Assembly (NCBI GenBank): GCA_022747635.1 | Contig: JAKTNV010000005.1 | Location: 52,830,513 to 52,894,512, forward strand | Length of the DNA stretch: 64,000 nt | Reading direction: 5' to 3' | DNA from: Hetaerina americana | Taxonomy: Eukaryota; Arthropoda; Insecta; Odonata; Calopterygidae | Shown here: positions 1 through 10,720 of the stretch, piece after piece | Position numbering within the stretch: position 1 is the first letter of the stretch | Layout: each line of letters opens with the position of its first letter | The notes under the pieces: model-generated | Told to the model about the DNA's origin: nothing | Database searches by the model: none | What the model saw: the letters and a program-made list of their open reading frames with translations, nothing else | Made by a program: the position numbers and the translations under genes

Positions 1-2029
1 ATAAGAGCCTGTTGGAATGCAAAAAAAACTTTATATTCACATTTTATCTATTTCCAAATTACTGATGATTTGATGTTACATTAATTGAATTGCATCACTA
101 GCCATTTAAGCAAGAAACAAGGAGTCGCATTCACTTGTTCAGTCAGGTTCCAAAGTTCAACACCAAATCGGCTTAATAAAAGAAGACCAATGGTGTCTAC
201 TTATCCAGATCCAATTTTAAAATAGTCATGGCAAGATAAACGCATAAAATATTTCAAAATATGTCAATAATTAAATAAATGAAGAGTAAATTTTATGTTG
301 GCAGAATACAATATCTGTGTATTCATCCACCTCCGCTTAAATGGGGGCCTGAAAGGTGAATACTCTATATCTCACTATCGAAACATACCGTGGTTGATCT
401 TTAAATTTAAATTTTGGAGTGCGTATTATGCACAAAGAAGTTGTTGTGCCAAGTGACTGTAATACGAATGAACTCCTGTCCGTAATCAACGAGATACTAC
501 AAGCGTGAAAATAATGGATATGTATGCACCGACTGGTAATGTACAGACATTTTTGGCCAGCGGTTCCATGTTCAAGTTTATGCATATCAAATTTAATTTG
601 AGCGGTACGAAATGCGACTTCTTTAAGATGATTAAGGTGATGCGTTCATAATCATGTGGTTGATTACTCAATGATATCGTCCACATTGAACCAGGAAGGG
701 GTGCAACTGTTCAAATCAATATAACATCTTCCCAGCAGCACTTCCTTATTTTATATGTAATTTTTGCACTTAACATTCTAGAGAATGAGGAAGTAGTAAT
801 ATTGCAAACTCAAATTCACTTAATAAAAAATGCATAGGTGCAAATGGGATGCCCAAATTACGTGGGGCTGAATTCTCATTCGTGGAGATATTCGGGGGGA
901 TTTAACACTAAGGAACAGTAAAAAAGAGGTATCCATAACGTACAGGTATCTACCCCTTTAAAAACCCCTTTACTGTAGCTTGAAGAGAATGACGTTAAAA
1001 TTTTAATATCTAAGTGGCGAAGAAAAACAATTAAATTACTTGCAGCATCAACAGTTTTTGACTGTTGGCGTGCGACTGTAGAAACCGTACTCTAGAGTGA
1101 ATTATTGGTGCAGCGAATATTGGCTAAATGCCAAAACTACTGCGAGCACGTGGGAAGGAAAGTCTGCGGGTGGATTTCGACATAATCCCGTTCGATTGAA
1201 AATAAAACTTAGGTCCTTCAAGAGTCTGTCAATCAATGGCATCAAATATTAAAAGATAATGGTAAGGACGTTTTGGTGCAAGGGGAATTAAAACACAAAT
1301 TATTTAAGAGATAGGCCAGATCGAATTAGGAAAGTTGGAACTTGTGCAACTCTTAAATCAGGAGTACCCTGATTAAAGTACTGGAGTTAATGGAAAAAGT
1401 AGGTGCTGGGAAAATAAAGAGCATTATACTTAAATATTTTACCCAAAGTATAAAATGAACACGTGATTTAAACATATAGATTTTCCTACGTTTTGGTTAA
1501 CATTCTAGGATAGCTGGTTATTTGCCTTATTCCGTTGTAAAGAATTGTTTTCTGATTAAATGTTATGCTAGTTAGGAACGCTTAATGACATGAATCAGGA
1601 AATTTTATTATTTCTAAGAACTCCAAGGATATACTTAGATAATTATTCCGTGCATACTTTTTTTAATCTTCGCAAAAGGGTTCATCTGTCATGGTGTACT
1701 TCCGTTGGCATATATATATAAATAAATATATAAGTAACATAGTTATAAATATTTTGTGAAGATACGTCACTGAAGAGGATCCCCATCATGTATTCAGTAT
1801 CATTTCAATGACAGCCTTGTAATGAATTACCCTCAAACCCAGGGGAAATCTTTCCATTCCAAGATTTTTACAATGACTTGGCTTGCATCTTTGAAACCTT
1901 TGAAGCGAATTTTAAATGCATTAATTTTTTCAGTTAATTGCACTGGGCTATTCCATTCTGAGCCTGTATTAGAGCCAAGTGTATGATACAGCATTAATTC
2001 TGATCTTGGGAGCTGGGAGCCATTTTAAT
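1..2029. other. AT-rich non-coding sequence
   Basis: No open frame here has a recognisable protein or splice context. The longest frames are short and cysteine/isoleucine-rich, as expected by chance in AT-rich DNA. A short TA-rich stretch near 1711-1733 is the only simple repeat. I see no gene, RNA or mobile element. Confidence 0.5.
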
Positions 2030-2165
2030 TTCAGGGCGCGGCGAAACCATAGCGCACGTAATATTAACGCGCATTAACGTGGAAGTAATCCACCAACGGA
2101 CGGTGTCGTCCGCGGCATTAAAGGCATCCCCTCTCCACGCGTCGCTCGCAGTTCTGTACGCGTTT
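2030..2165. other. short CpG-dense patch
   Basis: This is a CpG-rich patch in otherwise AT-rich DNA (many CG dinucleotides in about 130 bases, including GCGCGGCG and CCGCGG). It has no long open frame and no tRNA or rRNA features. It could be a regulatory or conserved non-coding element, or a promoter remnant. The sequence alone does not decide. Confidence 0.25.
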
Positions 2166-5100
2166 CAAATGCATAGAAAACTGAAGAGCTTAAAATATTA
2201 AACAGAGGGAGTGGTTTAACCGGCCCTTCGTTTTGTCACGGACTTCTCCCCGTATTGCGCTCCCCTCACCACGCTCCCCCGCCGAAAGTAGGTCCCTCCG
2301 CAGGGAATGATGAAAAATGCAAAAACCACCTTCATCTCTTCATTTTCCACTCTCTACCCCACCCTAATCGCCTCTTCTATTACTCTCGTCTTAATCAGCA
2401 TCACACCACAGTCACGTCGCCTGCCAGGCAAGTGGAAGTGATCTTCATCGTTGTTCCCGTACCGTTCCTGCCGTCGCGTTTAACTTTCTGAATGTATCCT
2501 TCCTTTACGTGTTAAAATATTCTCCGCCAATTTTGTCAGAGAGCAACGTAGGGAGAAACTCCTACTTTTTTCTCTTGTTTTTATTCAAAAAAAGATGCCG
2601 GGTGTCGGGAAATCGAGCGGGTGCGTGAAACCATGAGAACATTGCAGTTTTATTCGAGGGGAAAGTTAATATCGTCAATCTTTCGTCTCGTCTGGTTCGT
2701 CCTTCTAGAACGTGAATTCCACTTTCTCATCTCCTATCCCAGGAGTAATGCACTAACTGTATTGCTCTAGGAGAGGTTTTACTCGCCTAGTCTCACCCAC
2801 TAAACATTTCATGCGCCTTGCTTCAGTCGTCACAACTTCCGACTGCTTATCGTAATTTTCGTTCGAACTCTCCTTAGGGGCAAAACGCACTCCAATTGAA
2901 TAAATTGCCATTCGGTAAACCGAACCAAATTGGGGAATTTTTTCCAAAGCGCGACAAGTTCTTTTTATAAACTTGATTTAAAGAGGTATGTATCTTTCAG
3001 TTTTATAGAAAAACATATTATGGTTGATAAACTTTTTCATTTATATCCCGATATGTAATGAGTCACTTAGAGAATTATTCACTGGAAAGAGGAACTGCTT
3101 ATAGGTGTATTTGCTATACAAAATAACTAAGCGCTCCTTTTCCGGTTCATCTTTGAGTTTACTTTATTTTTTTAGTTGATTAAGCGATTTTGTATTCCAA
3201 GGTGGCCAAATGATTCCCTGATTCCCTCTTTTCAAATGATTATTACAAAATCTGCCATGTAGCATCATTTAGTAATGATAGTGCGAATTATATAATATGA
3301 TCATATGATCGTATCATCATGTGTTGCTAAAGCCAAGTTTATTGCATAACGATATTCTCCCTACAAACTATGCAAATAATATTATTAACTCGAATAATGA
3401 TCACTAAGCAAGCATATATAATATCTTTCCACTAGCTGACGGCTTCTGTGATTCCACCCGTGCAGACCACATTCCATAATCATGACTAGGCAAGTAAACC
3501 ATCAATTGAGAAACACCTTTTATTTTCAAAAACTTTTCTCTTGTTCGGAGGTCTGGGATGTCCAAATACTATTCAGTTTTTAGGTGTGACAATCACAATG
3601 TGATTATATTCCTATGCATTGTATCTTCTGACGAAAGGTTTTGGGGATTACTTTAGAAAACTGTAAGGATGAAAATTGAAAGCAAAAATTTATATCTAAC
3701 AGTTAACTTTATTATTCAAATTATTATTATATTGTAAATGAATTGAATTTTTTCATTTTAATACTTTAATATGCTTAAAATATGTTTAGAGCAATTATTC
3801 AACTATTCACCTAGATTCGTCTATCAAGATATATTAACAAATGCAACTGTACGATACGAAAAACTTGAAATATATTTTCAAATGTAGTTTCTGTAGTGGA
3901 TTTTAACTATCAAAAAACTAACTAAATTTCCAATTTTAAAGTTCTGCTGTTGTTGTGTAGTTTTCTATTTGAATCCCTAGGTGATATTTCAGAAAATCAA
4001 GAAGATAAGAATATTTCGAAAACTATTCGTTTAATTATTTACAATAGTTGAATGAAATATTTTTGGAAGACTTCGAATTTTCAATTTTACCGAAGAGATA
4101 TCATGCTACCAGCTGCTCCTCCTTTATACCATGATGGGTGAATTCACTCTTTGTAGACCTTAGCTCTGACAGTAGTTTATTACTCAGACAAATGTATTCC
4201 AAATGCATTAACTGTGTGACTATGGCTGAGAAAGCATGAACATGGAATCTGGAAGCTAAATTCTTTAGGTCTAATCAAATCTCCCGCAATTTCTTGGAAA
4301 TAAGCAAATCCTCTCTGTGAATTTCCCGCCCTAAAAACGCAAAATGACCGTTCATAAATAGACAATCATTGCTCCAGAGTCGTGAAATAAATTTAAATCT
4401 GTTATACGCTAGATTATAAAGTTATTAGCAGTTTTACGATCTACAGTATTCATAAGCCGGTTGGGCTGGTTAAAAAAGCATTTCAAAAACAGAGTTGTAA
4501 GTCCGTAATTTCAAATAGGATAAAGGGCTCTACCCCAACTCTGTAATCGCTGTCTTTTGAATACATATAGTTTTTAGTCATAGTATTGAAAAAATGCTAA
4601 TCCAGAATTTATGATGGGTAACTTACAAGACGCAAAACATGAAGTAAGACATTGTGAATATTCAAAATGCCATCAATTACCAATTGCGCCAGCCGCCGGT
4701 GATCTAACATCTCTTGCCGAACGCCTTAGTTACGGTGTCCTTGTTAAGATCTGTTTTAAGAAATAGATGTTGGTAGAGCATATAGGTAGGAGTTCTATGA
4801 AGATGATAATTTAAAATAAGGTTGACCCTCAGGGTGTGAGATGGTGCATTGTTTTCCTATGATGTGCATTTCTCCGTGTATGGAGGGCCAGAGCCATGTG
4901 TTTGAAACCTTGTTGCAAGATCGAATCTCAACGCTAACTCACAAATTAGTACCGCGTAACTCTCGTCGGTCGGTCATTAGAATGTTCAATGGCAAGTCAA
5001 AATTTCCATATCCATTTCCCATTAGGGCACCGCAAGTGCCCGATAGCAAGAAAAAGTGTTCTTGTAACAGGTTTTGATGCCTTAACTGCATCTTAATGGC

Positions 5101-6364
5101 TTTGGGATACGAAATTTTGCTTTCATCCATGCATGCATGCATATGTACTCATTTCCCTTTCAAAGTAGGAAATTAAAAATAATCCTAGTTCTATGTTTTG
5201 AAAGGAAAAAATGCTCTCTTGCTTCTGATTAACTTCATTTGATCCAATCCTTTCATACTGTTACCCAATTATCTATATTCACCCATTGATTTATAATATA
5301 TTATTATTCTATTCCGAAAGTACAAGTACTTTCTAATTTTTAAGTGTCTCCATAACTACGCTCACTCAATACTTTCTAGGTACCCCACTTCCTCTCTAAT
5401 CTTATCGCGTTTGATAGTCCGAATTTCATCCATTATTTTATGTACGAACCTCCTACATTACATACTTATAACGTGCTTGTATGTAACTGGTGCATTCATT
5501 TCTCATTCTTTCGGGTCTCATTAAGTTTCACGCGTTTGCTTTTACAACCTACCCATTTCTTTCTCTCTCATCGTCGCCATTTGACATGCTGCCCCCAATT
5601 TTTTTATGCATATATCACGATGAAAATTTCATAACTTTAGTCAACTCTCCTCTAACGTACTCCATTTTGGTGAATTCGTGTTCTCTATTCGATTGCTCTG
5701 GAATACAGAAATGTAATGAATTGATTTTTTGGCCATATATTTATTTGCAAAGCTAAAATGTACAATAGGAATCTTTGAAAATCACTAAGTTTCCACGGAG
5801 AATTTTAAAGTTTAATCTTTATGTTTCGAAAAATTTCTATTATATTCTTTTAGAAATTTAATCCTCGTATTGCCTTTGAAACATACTCACGTACTTCGTA
5901 TTTAAAACTTTTCCATATTTTTTGCTGAGTTAGTAACCCAAATTATGGTCACCTCAAAATCGAACCCTGGTGAAAAAATCAAGTACTTCAATCATCTTAT
6001 TCTCAAAAAAATTAGAAACCCTCATAATAAAAAAATAATGTGTGCTTCGAAAAACTTGTTAGAGTAAGGGAAACGTTTAATGAATTCTGTCTAGTCACAA
6101 AATAAGTAATTCAAGTCCGCGTGTTTCAGATAGGAACAATGACCCATCCCACCCAATACATCTCTGAGCACAATGTTACTCATTTCGTTACTATATGAGT
6201 GCGGATTAGTAAAAATCCCTGTTCGACACAAGCCCAGACTGCGAAAACTGAGTAAATAACTATTAGGAAATTAGAAACCAGATTTGAATAAAAGAAACGC
6301 ATTGTATATATATACCTTTAACGGAAGCACAATAATAAACAAGATAAGAGAGATATAGTGGTTC
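2166..6364. other. non-coding sequence, nothing recognised
   Basis: About 4.2 kb of AT-rich sequence. A pyrimidine-rich segment lies at 2240-2480 and a small imperfect palindrome of TGATCATATGATC type at 3298-3312. The open frames are short, lack conserved motifs and are not supported as genes. Confidence 0.5.
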
Positions 6365-6440
6365 ACCTAGGCGGAAATAGATCCCGTGACCTCTTGGTTG
6401 GCAGGTGAGGTCGTTGGACCGACGCCAACGGGGCCTGCGG
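6365..6440 (-). repeat. tRNA-derived SINE head
   Basis: Read on the minus strand this resembles a tRNA: an acceptor-like start GGCCCCGTTGGCG, a D-arm-like part, an anticodon-arm-like part CACCTGCCAACCAAGAGG, and a B-box region CGGGATCTATTTCCGCC that is a decayed form of the pol III consensus GGTTCRANNCC. The cloverleaf is broken, so it is a SINE head rather than a tRNA gene. On the same strand the unit probably continues into 6300-6364 and ends near a short TA tract at 6304-6314. Confidence 0.55.
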
Positions 6441-7984
6441 AGTAACGAATGGTAAATTTTCTCCCTTTAAGTTAGCTATACATCCATTACTGAGTTGGCA
6501 TAAACACTTCCTTGCACAATATTATACCTGGAGGAATATGAATAATCTAGAACTCTGTAAGAGTAAAGGAACGTTCAAATAATAAAATATTTGTCTTCGA
6601 CAAAATAATCTGTAAGTTAACCGAGGCGTGAGATTTGTCAATTACTTCCGACTTATGACTAATTCCAATATAAATAAGTCGTAAAATCACAAACATAATA
6701 ATATCCTTGTTATGTGCTCAATAAGGTAAATATTTTAGGTTTAAATATTTTCTCTTTATCTTATAAGTCGTTGGATTTAAAACTAAGGTTTTTGCGTTCA
6801 TTTTTCCTTACATCAGGTTTCATCATTTCATACGAACCTCTCCAAGAAGTCCTCCATTAATTAGTCCAACTGTCCAATTAATGCTCGAGGTTCATTATTT
6901 ATGTAGTATCGTATTTCCACACTCACAAAAATTATGCTTCTTCGAAGCGAAGAAGATAGCGGAAATGTGTAATTAAGTACACAATAACTTTTCTTCGCAG
7001 CCTTAATTGAGGGCAGCGGTGTTAATTGGAGGAGACGCGAGTGTGCGAAGGTCATTTGTAGCATTCAAGACGTGAAAAAAATTGAGGCATGATGGAGAGA
7101 AGCGTCGGAATGGCGAGTAAATCCCGTCCACGTCACCACCCGCATATTTACAAATTAAGGAGAAGGTGGAGTGAAAATCTGGAAGGAAGCACAAGGCAAC
7201 TTATTTTCAAGACAGCCTCGCCGGAATGAGAACAGGACTAAGGAATTCCGTCACCACGTAGCAACGAGTGAGAGTAAATAGTATTTTCAAAGCCAGGACT
7301 TAAACTACCTGATTAACCAATTCAGAGAGCGTGGAGGGGTAGTTTTGGAGACCGTTATGCAACGAAGTGAACGGAAAGGATGAGGAAAAGGAGAGTGGAA
7401 AGATTGAGATAATTGATCAAACGGAAATAACTGCGGAAAACGTAGAGTGGGTCGGTGGAAGGGTGAAGCAAAAGGGGATAGAAATATGGAAAGATAATAA
7501 ATTCCGAATAAACATAAATATTATATATTTATTCCGATACTTAAATAAAGATAGTATTCATTTGGCTTGGATAAGCATTGTTCAGTAAATATCTTTAATG
7601 AAAGATTTAATTAAGGAAAATGAGTGACAACCTTCAATATATAAATTAAACGATAGTGTCTACAACTCACGTGAACTTAACCACTGATAACCACGATAAT
7701 CTCAAGAGTTTTTGCGTCAAATGCGAAGATACGCTCATCTCGAACTTCCCAGAAGCGTATGAAATTTTCACACTAGCTAGGATAGAGTTTATTCCTTTCA
7801 CTGTGCCGCATGGTTTCCCAGGATTAAGGATTGAGGATTAAGTAAATGGGTGACCTGGATCAATCGGATTTGCATTTGGTCACAATTGTCAGAAGTCAAA
7901 CTTTGTACCTATTGAACTAAACTTTATCAGATAACTGCCATTGAGAAGATAGTAAACATTTTCCTTGAAATATTTGTTGATCTT
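6441..7984. other. non-coding sequence, nothing recognised
   Basis: Mixed-composition sequence with moderately GC-rich, purine-biased DNA at 7010-7490. The small open frames on both strands overlap each other and show no domain. No gene or repeat is called. Confidence 0.45.
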
Positions 7985-8050
7985 CAACGCAATAGGTGAA
8001 GATTAAGATCCGGGTTCGAATACCGGGTGGGGCGAATGGTTTTTACAATC
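7985..8050 (+). repeat. tRNA-like SINE fragment with B box
   Basis: Positions 8013-8024 read GGTTCGAATACC, an almost perfect pol III B box, inside CCGGGTTCGAATACCGGG, a T-arm-like stem-loop. The A-box half upstream is degenerate, so this is taken as the 3' half of a tRNA-derived SINE head, followed by an unassigned body. Confidence 0.5.
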
Positions 8051-8229
8051 TGAAATTGTTGCAATGAAATGCACATTAGCGGATGACTCCGTTAAAGGTT
8101 ACTGTTGCGGCATCTCCCGCAGTTTCTTTAGATTAAGAGGCGTTTACAGATTTCAATAGACTATTACATTTGAGCACTTGATGAACAAATATTAAATATG
8201 ATGCAGTCAGAGTGTAATAGAAAAAACAT

Positions 8230-8300
8230 CCCACGTAGGAAAAACATCGATAAATATCACAATGGTTGTGGACTCTGGTAAACCCTAGATTTACACGTGC

Positions 8301-8350
<50 letters not shown>

Positions 8351-8425
8351 GCACGTGTACATGTAAATCTAGGGTTTACCAGTCCACAACCATTGTGATA
8401 TTTATCGATGTTTTTCCTACGTGGG
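8230..8425. repeat. fold-back repeat with (TA)n apex
   Basis: The left arm (8230-8304) and right arm (8347-8425) are inverted copies of each other with a few small indels. For example, left AATGGTTGTGGACTCTGG matches right CCAGTCCACAACCATT once the CT insertion is allowed for. The apex 8305-8346 is a pure TA run. The structure is palindromic and cruciform-prone. It could be a fold-back MITE whose loop became a microsatellite, or an inverted duplication formed at a TA tract. No coding capacity. Confidence 0.8.
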
Positions 8426-8431
8426 TATATA

Positions 8432-8511
<80 letters not shown>
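8426..8511. repeat. (TA)n microsatellite
   Basis: About 80 bases of TA dinucleotide with TGTA and ACATA interruptions, joining the fold-back repeat to the left end of the mariner element. The open frames across it encode only repeating Tyr-Ile and are not genes. Confidence 0.95.
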
Positions 8512-8658
8512 CCTTGATCAAAAAGTTCCCGGAATAACCACCGTGTGGCGCTCCCATCGTTCCGATTTGAGTTCTGTTTTTTTTGTTAAATTGGTACATC
8601 TGTTGTTGATATTCCCTTTAAATCTTAGTGTCATAACTTGACATTTGCAAAAGTTACG
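8512..8658 (+). repeat. left 147-bp inverted terminal repeat of mariner
   Basis: Matches the reverse complement of 9679-9825 over all 147 bases, including an 8-T run. The transposase start codon lies 56 bases beyond its inner edge. Confidence 0.95.
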
Positions 8659-8713
8659 TAGCCAAGAGTACAATTATCTCTGTGTGTGTTGGCGATTTTT
8701 TACAATTTCAGAA

Positions 8714-9819
8714 ATGGATTTAAATTTGCAACAACGAACTTGTATTAAATTTTGCGTAAAAAACGGATTTAGTGGCGCGCGGACGTTGGAAATGTTGGAA
8801 AAGTGTTTCGGCAACGATTCTCTAAAAAAAACGGTCGTTTACCAGTGGCACGAGCGGTTCAGAAGTGGTCGTGAGTCAATCGAAGATGATGAACGCAGTG
8901 GCAGACCATCGACATCGAAAGTCGGTGAAAAAATTGATAAAGTAAAAGAAATGTTGGTCAATTAACCATCAGAGAAATAGCGGAGGACTTGAACATTGCC
9001 TATGGATCCGCCCAAGACATTGTGGTTAATGATTTGGGTTTCCGTCGTGTAGCAGCAAAGTTGGTTCCAAAAGACCTCAATTTCATGCAAAAAAGAGACC
9101 GTGTTGACGTCGCAAAAGACATGATTTGCGAGGCTGAATCCGATCCCACATTCATCAAAAGGATCATTACTGGAGACGAGACGTGGGTTTATGAGTACGA
9201 CACGCAATCCAGACATCAGGCAAGTGAATGGCGTTCACCAAATGAGCCGAGACCAAAAAAACCACGTCGTTTTCAGTCAAAAAAGAAGGCAATGCTGACG
9301 GTTTTCATGGATTACAACGGTGTAGTGCATCATGAATTTTTGCCAGAAGGCCAGACAGTAAACAAAGAGTATTATTTGGGCGTTATGAGACGTTTGCGTG
9401 AAGCAATTCGCCGAAAGAGACCAGAAATGTGGGCAGAAAACTCGTGGATTTTGCACCATGATAACGCACCGTCGCATAGTGCTATCATTATTCGTAATTT
9501 TTTGACGAAAAATGCAACAAATACCATCCAACAGCCACCGAATTCACCTGATTTGGCTCCCTGTGACTTCTTTCTGTTCAATCGAGTTAAAAAACCATTA
9601 CGGGGAACGCGTTTTAGCAGCCGAGAGGAAGTAATGGAAAAATCGCAGGAAGCACTGATGGACATACCGAAAACCGACCGTAACTTTTGCAAATGTCAAG
9701 TTATGACACTAAGATTTAAAGGGAATATCAACAACAGATGTACCAATTTAACAAAAAAAACAGAACTCAAATCGGAACGATGGGAGCGCCACACGGTGGT
9801 TATTCCGGGAACTTTTTGA
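8714..9819 (+). pseudogene. mariner transposase, frameshifted and lacking its native C-terminus
   Basis: The transposase would bind the terminal repeats and catalyse cut-and-paste transposition in the nucleus. The N-terminal part starts at ATG 8714 (MDLNLQQRTCIKF) and carries the paired helix-turn-helix DNA-binding region, with YQWHERFRSGR and DDERSGRPST. The frame shifts near 8962, where one base (modulo three) is missing: the first frame ends in TAA at 8963-8965 and the second continues as LTIREIAEDLNIAYGSAQ. The catalytic core is intact. The first Asp is in TGDETWVYEYD (codon 9175), the second in HHDNAPSHS (codon 9460), the third in SPDLAPCDFFLF (codon 9565), with exactly 34 residues between the last two. 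After MDIPKTD (about 9678) the usual remaining C-terminus is absent and the frame runs into the right terminal repeat. No active protein is expected from this copy. Related elements are often annotated as SETMAR-like in insects. Confidence 0.93.
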
Positions 9820-9825
9820 TCAAGG
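9679..9825 (-). repeat. right 147-bp inverted terminal repeat of mariner
   Basis: Perfect inverted copy of 8512-8658. It replaces the region where the last part of the transposase should be encoded: the readable family sequence ends at MDIPKTD just before 9679, and the frame beyond it only translates the repeat. Confidence 0.95.
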
Positions 9826-9847
9826 AGTATATATATATATATATATA

Positions 9848-10720
9848 GGTACCCACGTTAAATGAGTATGATTTTGATAAGAACTTACGCACAGCAAAAT
9901 TTAAATTGACGTCGTTGTAAATCTCGGAGAATATCCATAAACAGTTGTACATGGGACGGGTAAGAAGAGAGGTTAAGGGAGAAGAGCGGAGAAAGAAATT
10001 GTCCCGGATTGGAGTCAGTAATGAGTGCTGTGGGAGGGGGCAGTCTGTATAGAGCTTGGAAGTAGTGGCTGGCGGGAGGGGGGCGCGTGAGAGTCCCTGA
10101 GAGACGAAGAGGGGGCGGAGAGAGAATGGAAAGGTAATGAAGGGAGTGAAAGGGGTAGGAGGCGGAGGTGGTGGTAATGAGGGACGTGAGGGGTCACGTG
10201 GTGAAGTGCATAGTAGGGGGAGCGGCGAACGCAGAGTAGTGGGCTCATCGAAGGCTCTGAGCGAAAGATGGCGGGAGGATGAGAGAGGAGGAGAAGGGAC
10301 TGCTGGGCGAAGGGAGGTGGAGGAAGGGTTTAAGAGGGAGGGGGGAAGGCTGGATGGTTTTGTACACTGCTACGTGGAGGGCTTGTTCGTGATGAAGTTG
10401 TTGTGACAGCCTCATTACTTATTCTCTAAATCGTTTCTTTCCCGTCCTCATTCTCTCTCGTCCCTCCCTCTCCTCTCGCTCTCCCTCCCCACTTCTGCCC
10501 CCGCTCGCTTTCCCTCGTCTTCCCCCTAATCTCCACTCGCCTCTCGTGGTGGCTTCCTAGCATCAATCTCCGTTTCTCCACCTTTTTAACCGATCCCCCT
10601 TCTGCTTGGCGATCGTGTGTGCGAAACTCTCTAACCTTCTGTCTAATCCTCCCTCCCTATTCATCCCTCCTTTCCATCCCTTCCTACCTCACTCTTTACT
10701 TCTTGTGCATACCTAATCAA
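9848..10720. other. purine-rich then pyrimidine-rich tract
   Basis: On the + strand about 9960-10400 is strongly purine-rich (GGAGG and GAGAGG runs) and about 10430-10720 is strongly pyrimidine-rich (CCCTCC and CTCTCC runs). Frames across it, such as 10137-10406, encode only Gly/Arg/Glu or Ser/Pro/Leu low-complexity sequence and are not convincing genes. Mirror-like polypurine tracts can form triplex DNA. A promoter or matrix-associated role is speculation. Confidence 0.6.

Larger units (their letters stand above)
8512..9825 (+). mobile_element. mariner-family (DD34D) transposon
   Basis: A 1314-bp element with 147-bp inverted terminal repeats that I read as identical base for base (8512-8658 and 9679-9825), beginning CCTTGATCAAAAAGTTCCCG. 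It contains one transposase reading frame and sits inside a (TA)n tract (8426-8511 and 9828-9847), in line with mariner insertion at TA. The left end directly abuts TA (8510-8511). On the right, AG separates the matched repeat from the next TA, so the true end may be two bases further out or slightly altered. Arms of this length are unusual for mariners, whose inverted repeats are typically near 30 bp. The right arm begins where the transposase C-terminus should continue. Its own transposase is broken, so it is non-autonomous. Confidence 0.95.

Noticed and set aside
8266..8641. Open frames encoding Tyr-Ile repeats (also at 17.9-18.6, 27.5-27.8, 37.2-37.7, 40.0-40.3, 56.2-57.5 and 59.0-59.2 kb)
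   Set aside because: They are translations of (TA)n microsatellites, open in several frames on both strands, with no coding signal.
8962..9692. Minus-strand frames inside the mariner
   Set aside because: They are reverse shadows of the transposase, whose forward frame carries all family motifs.
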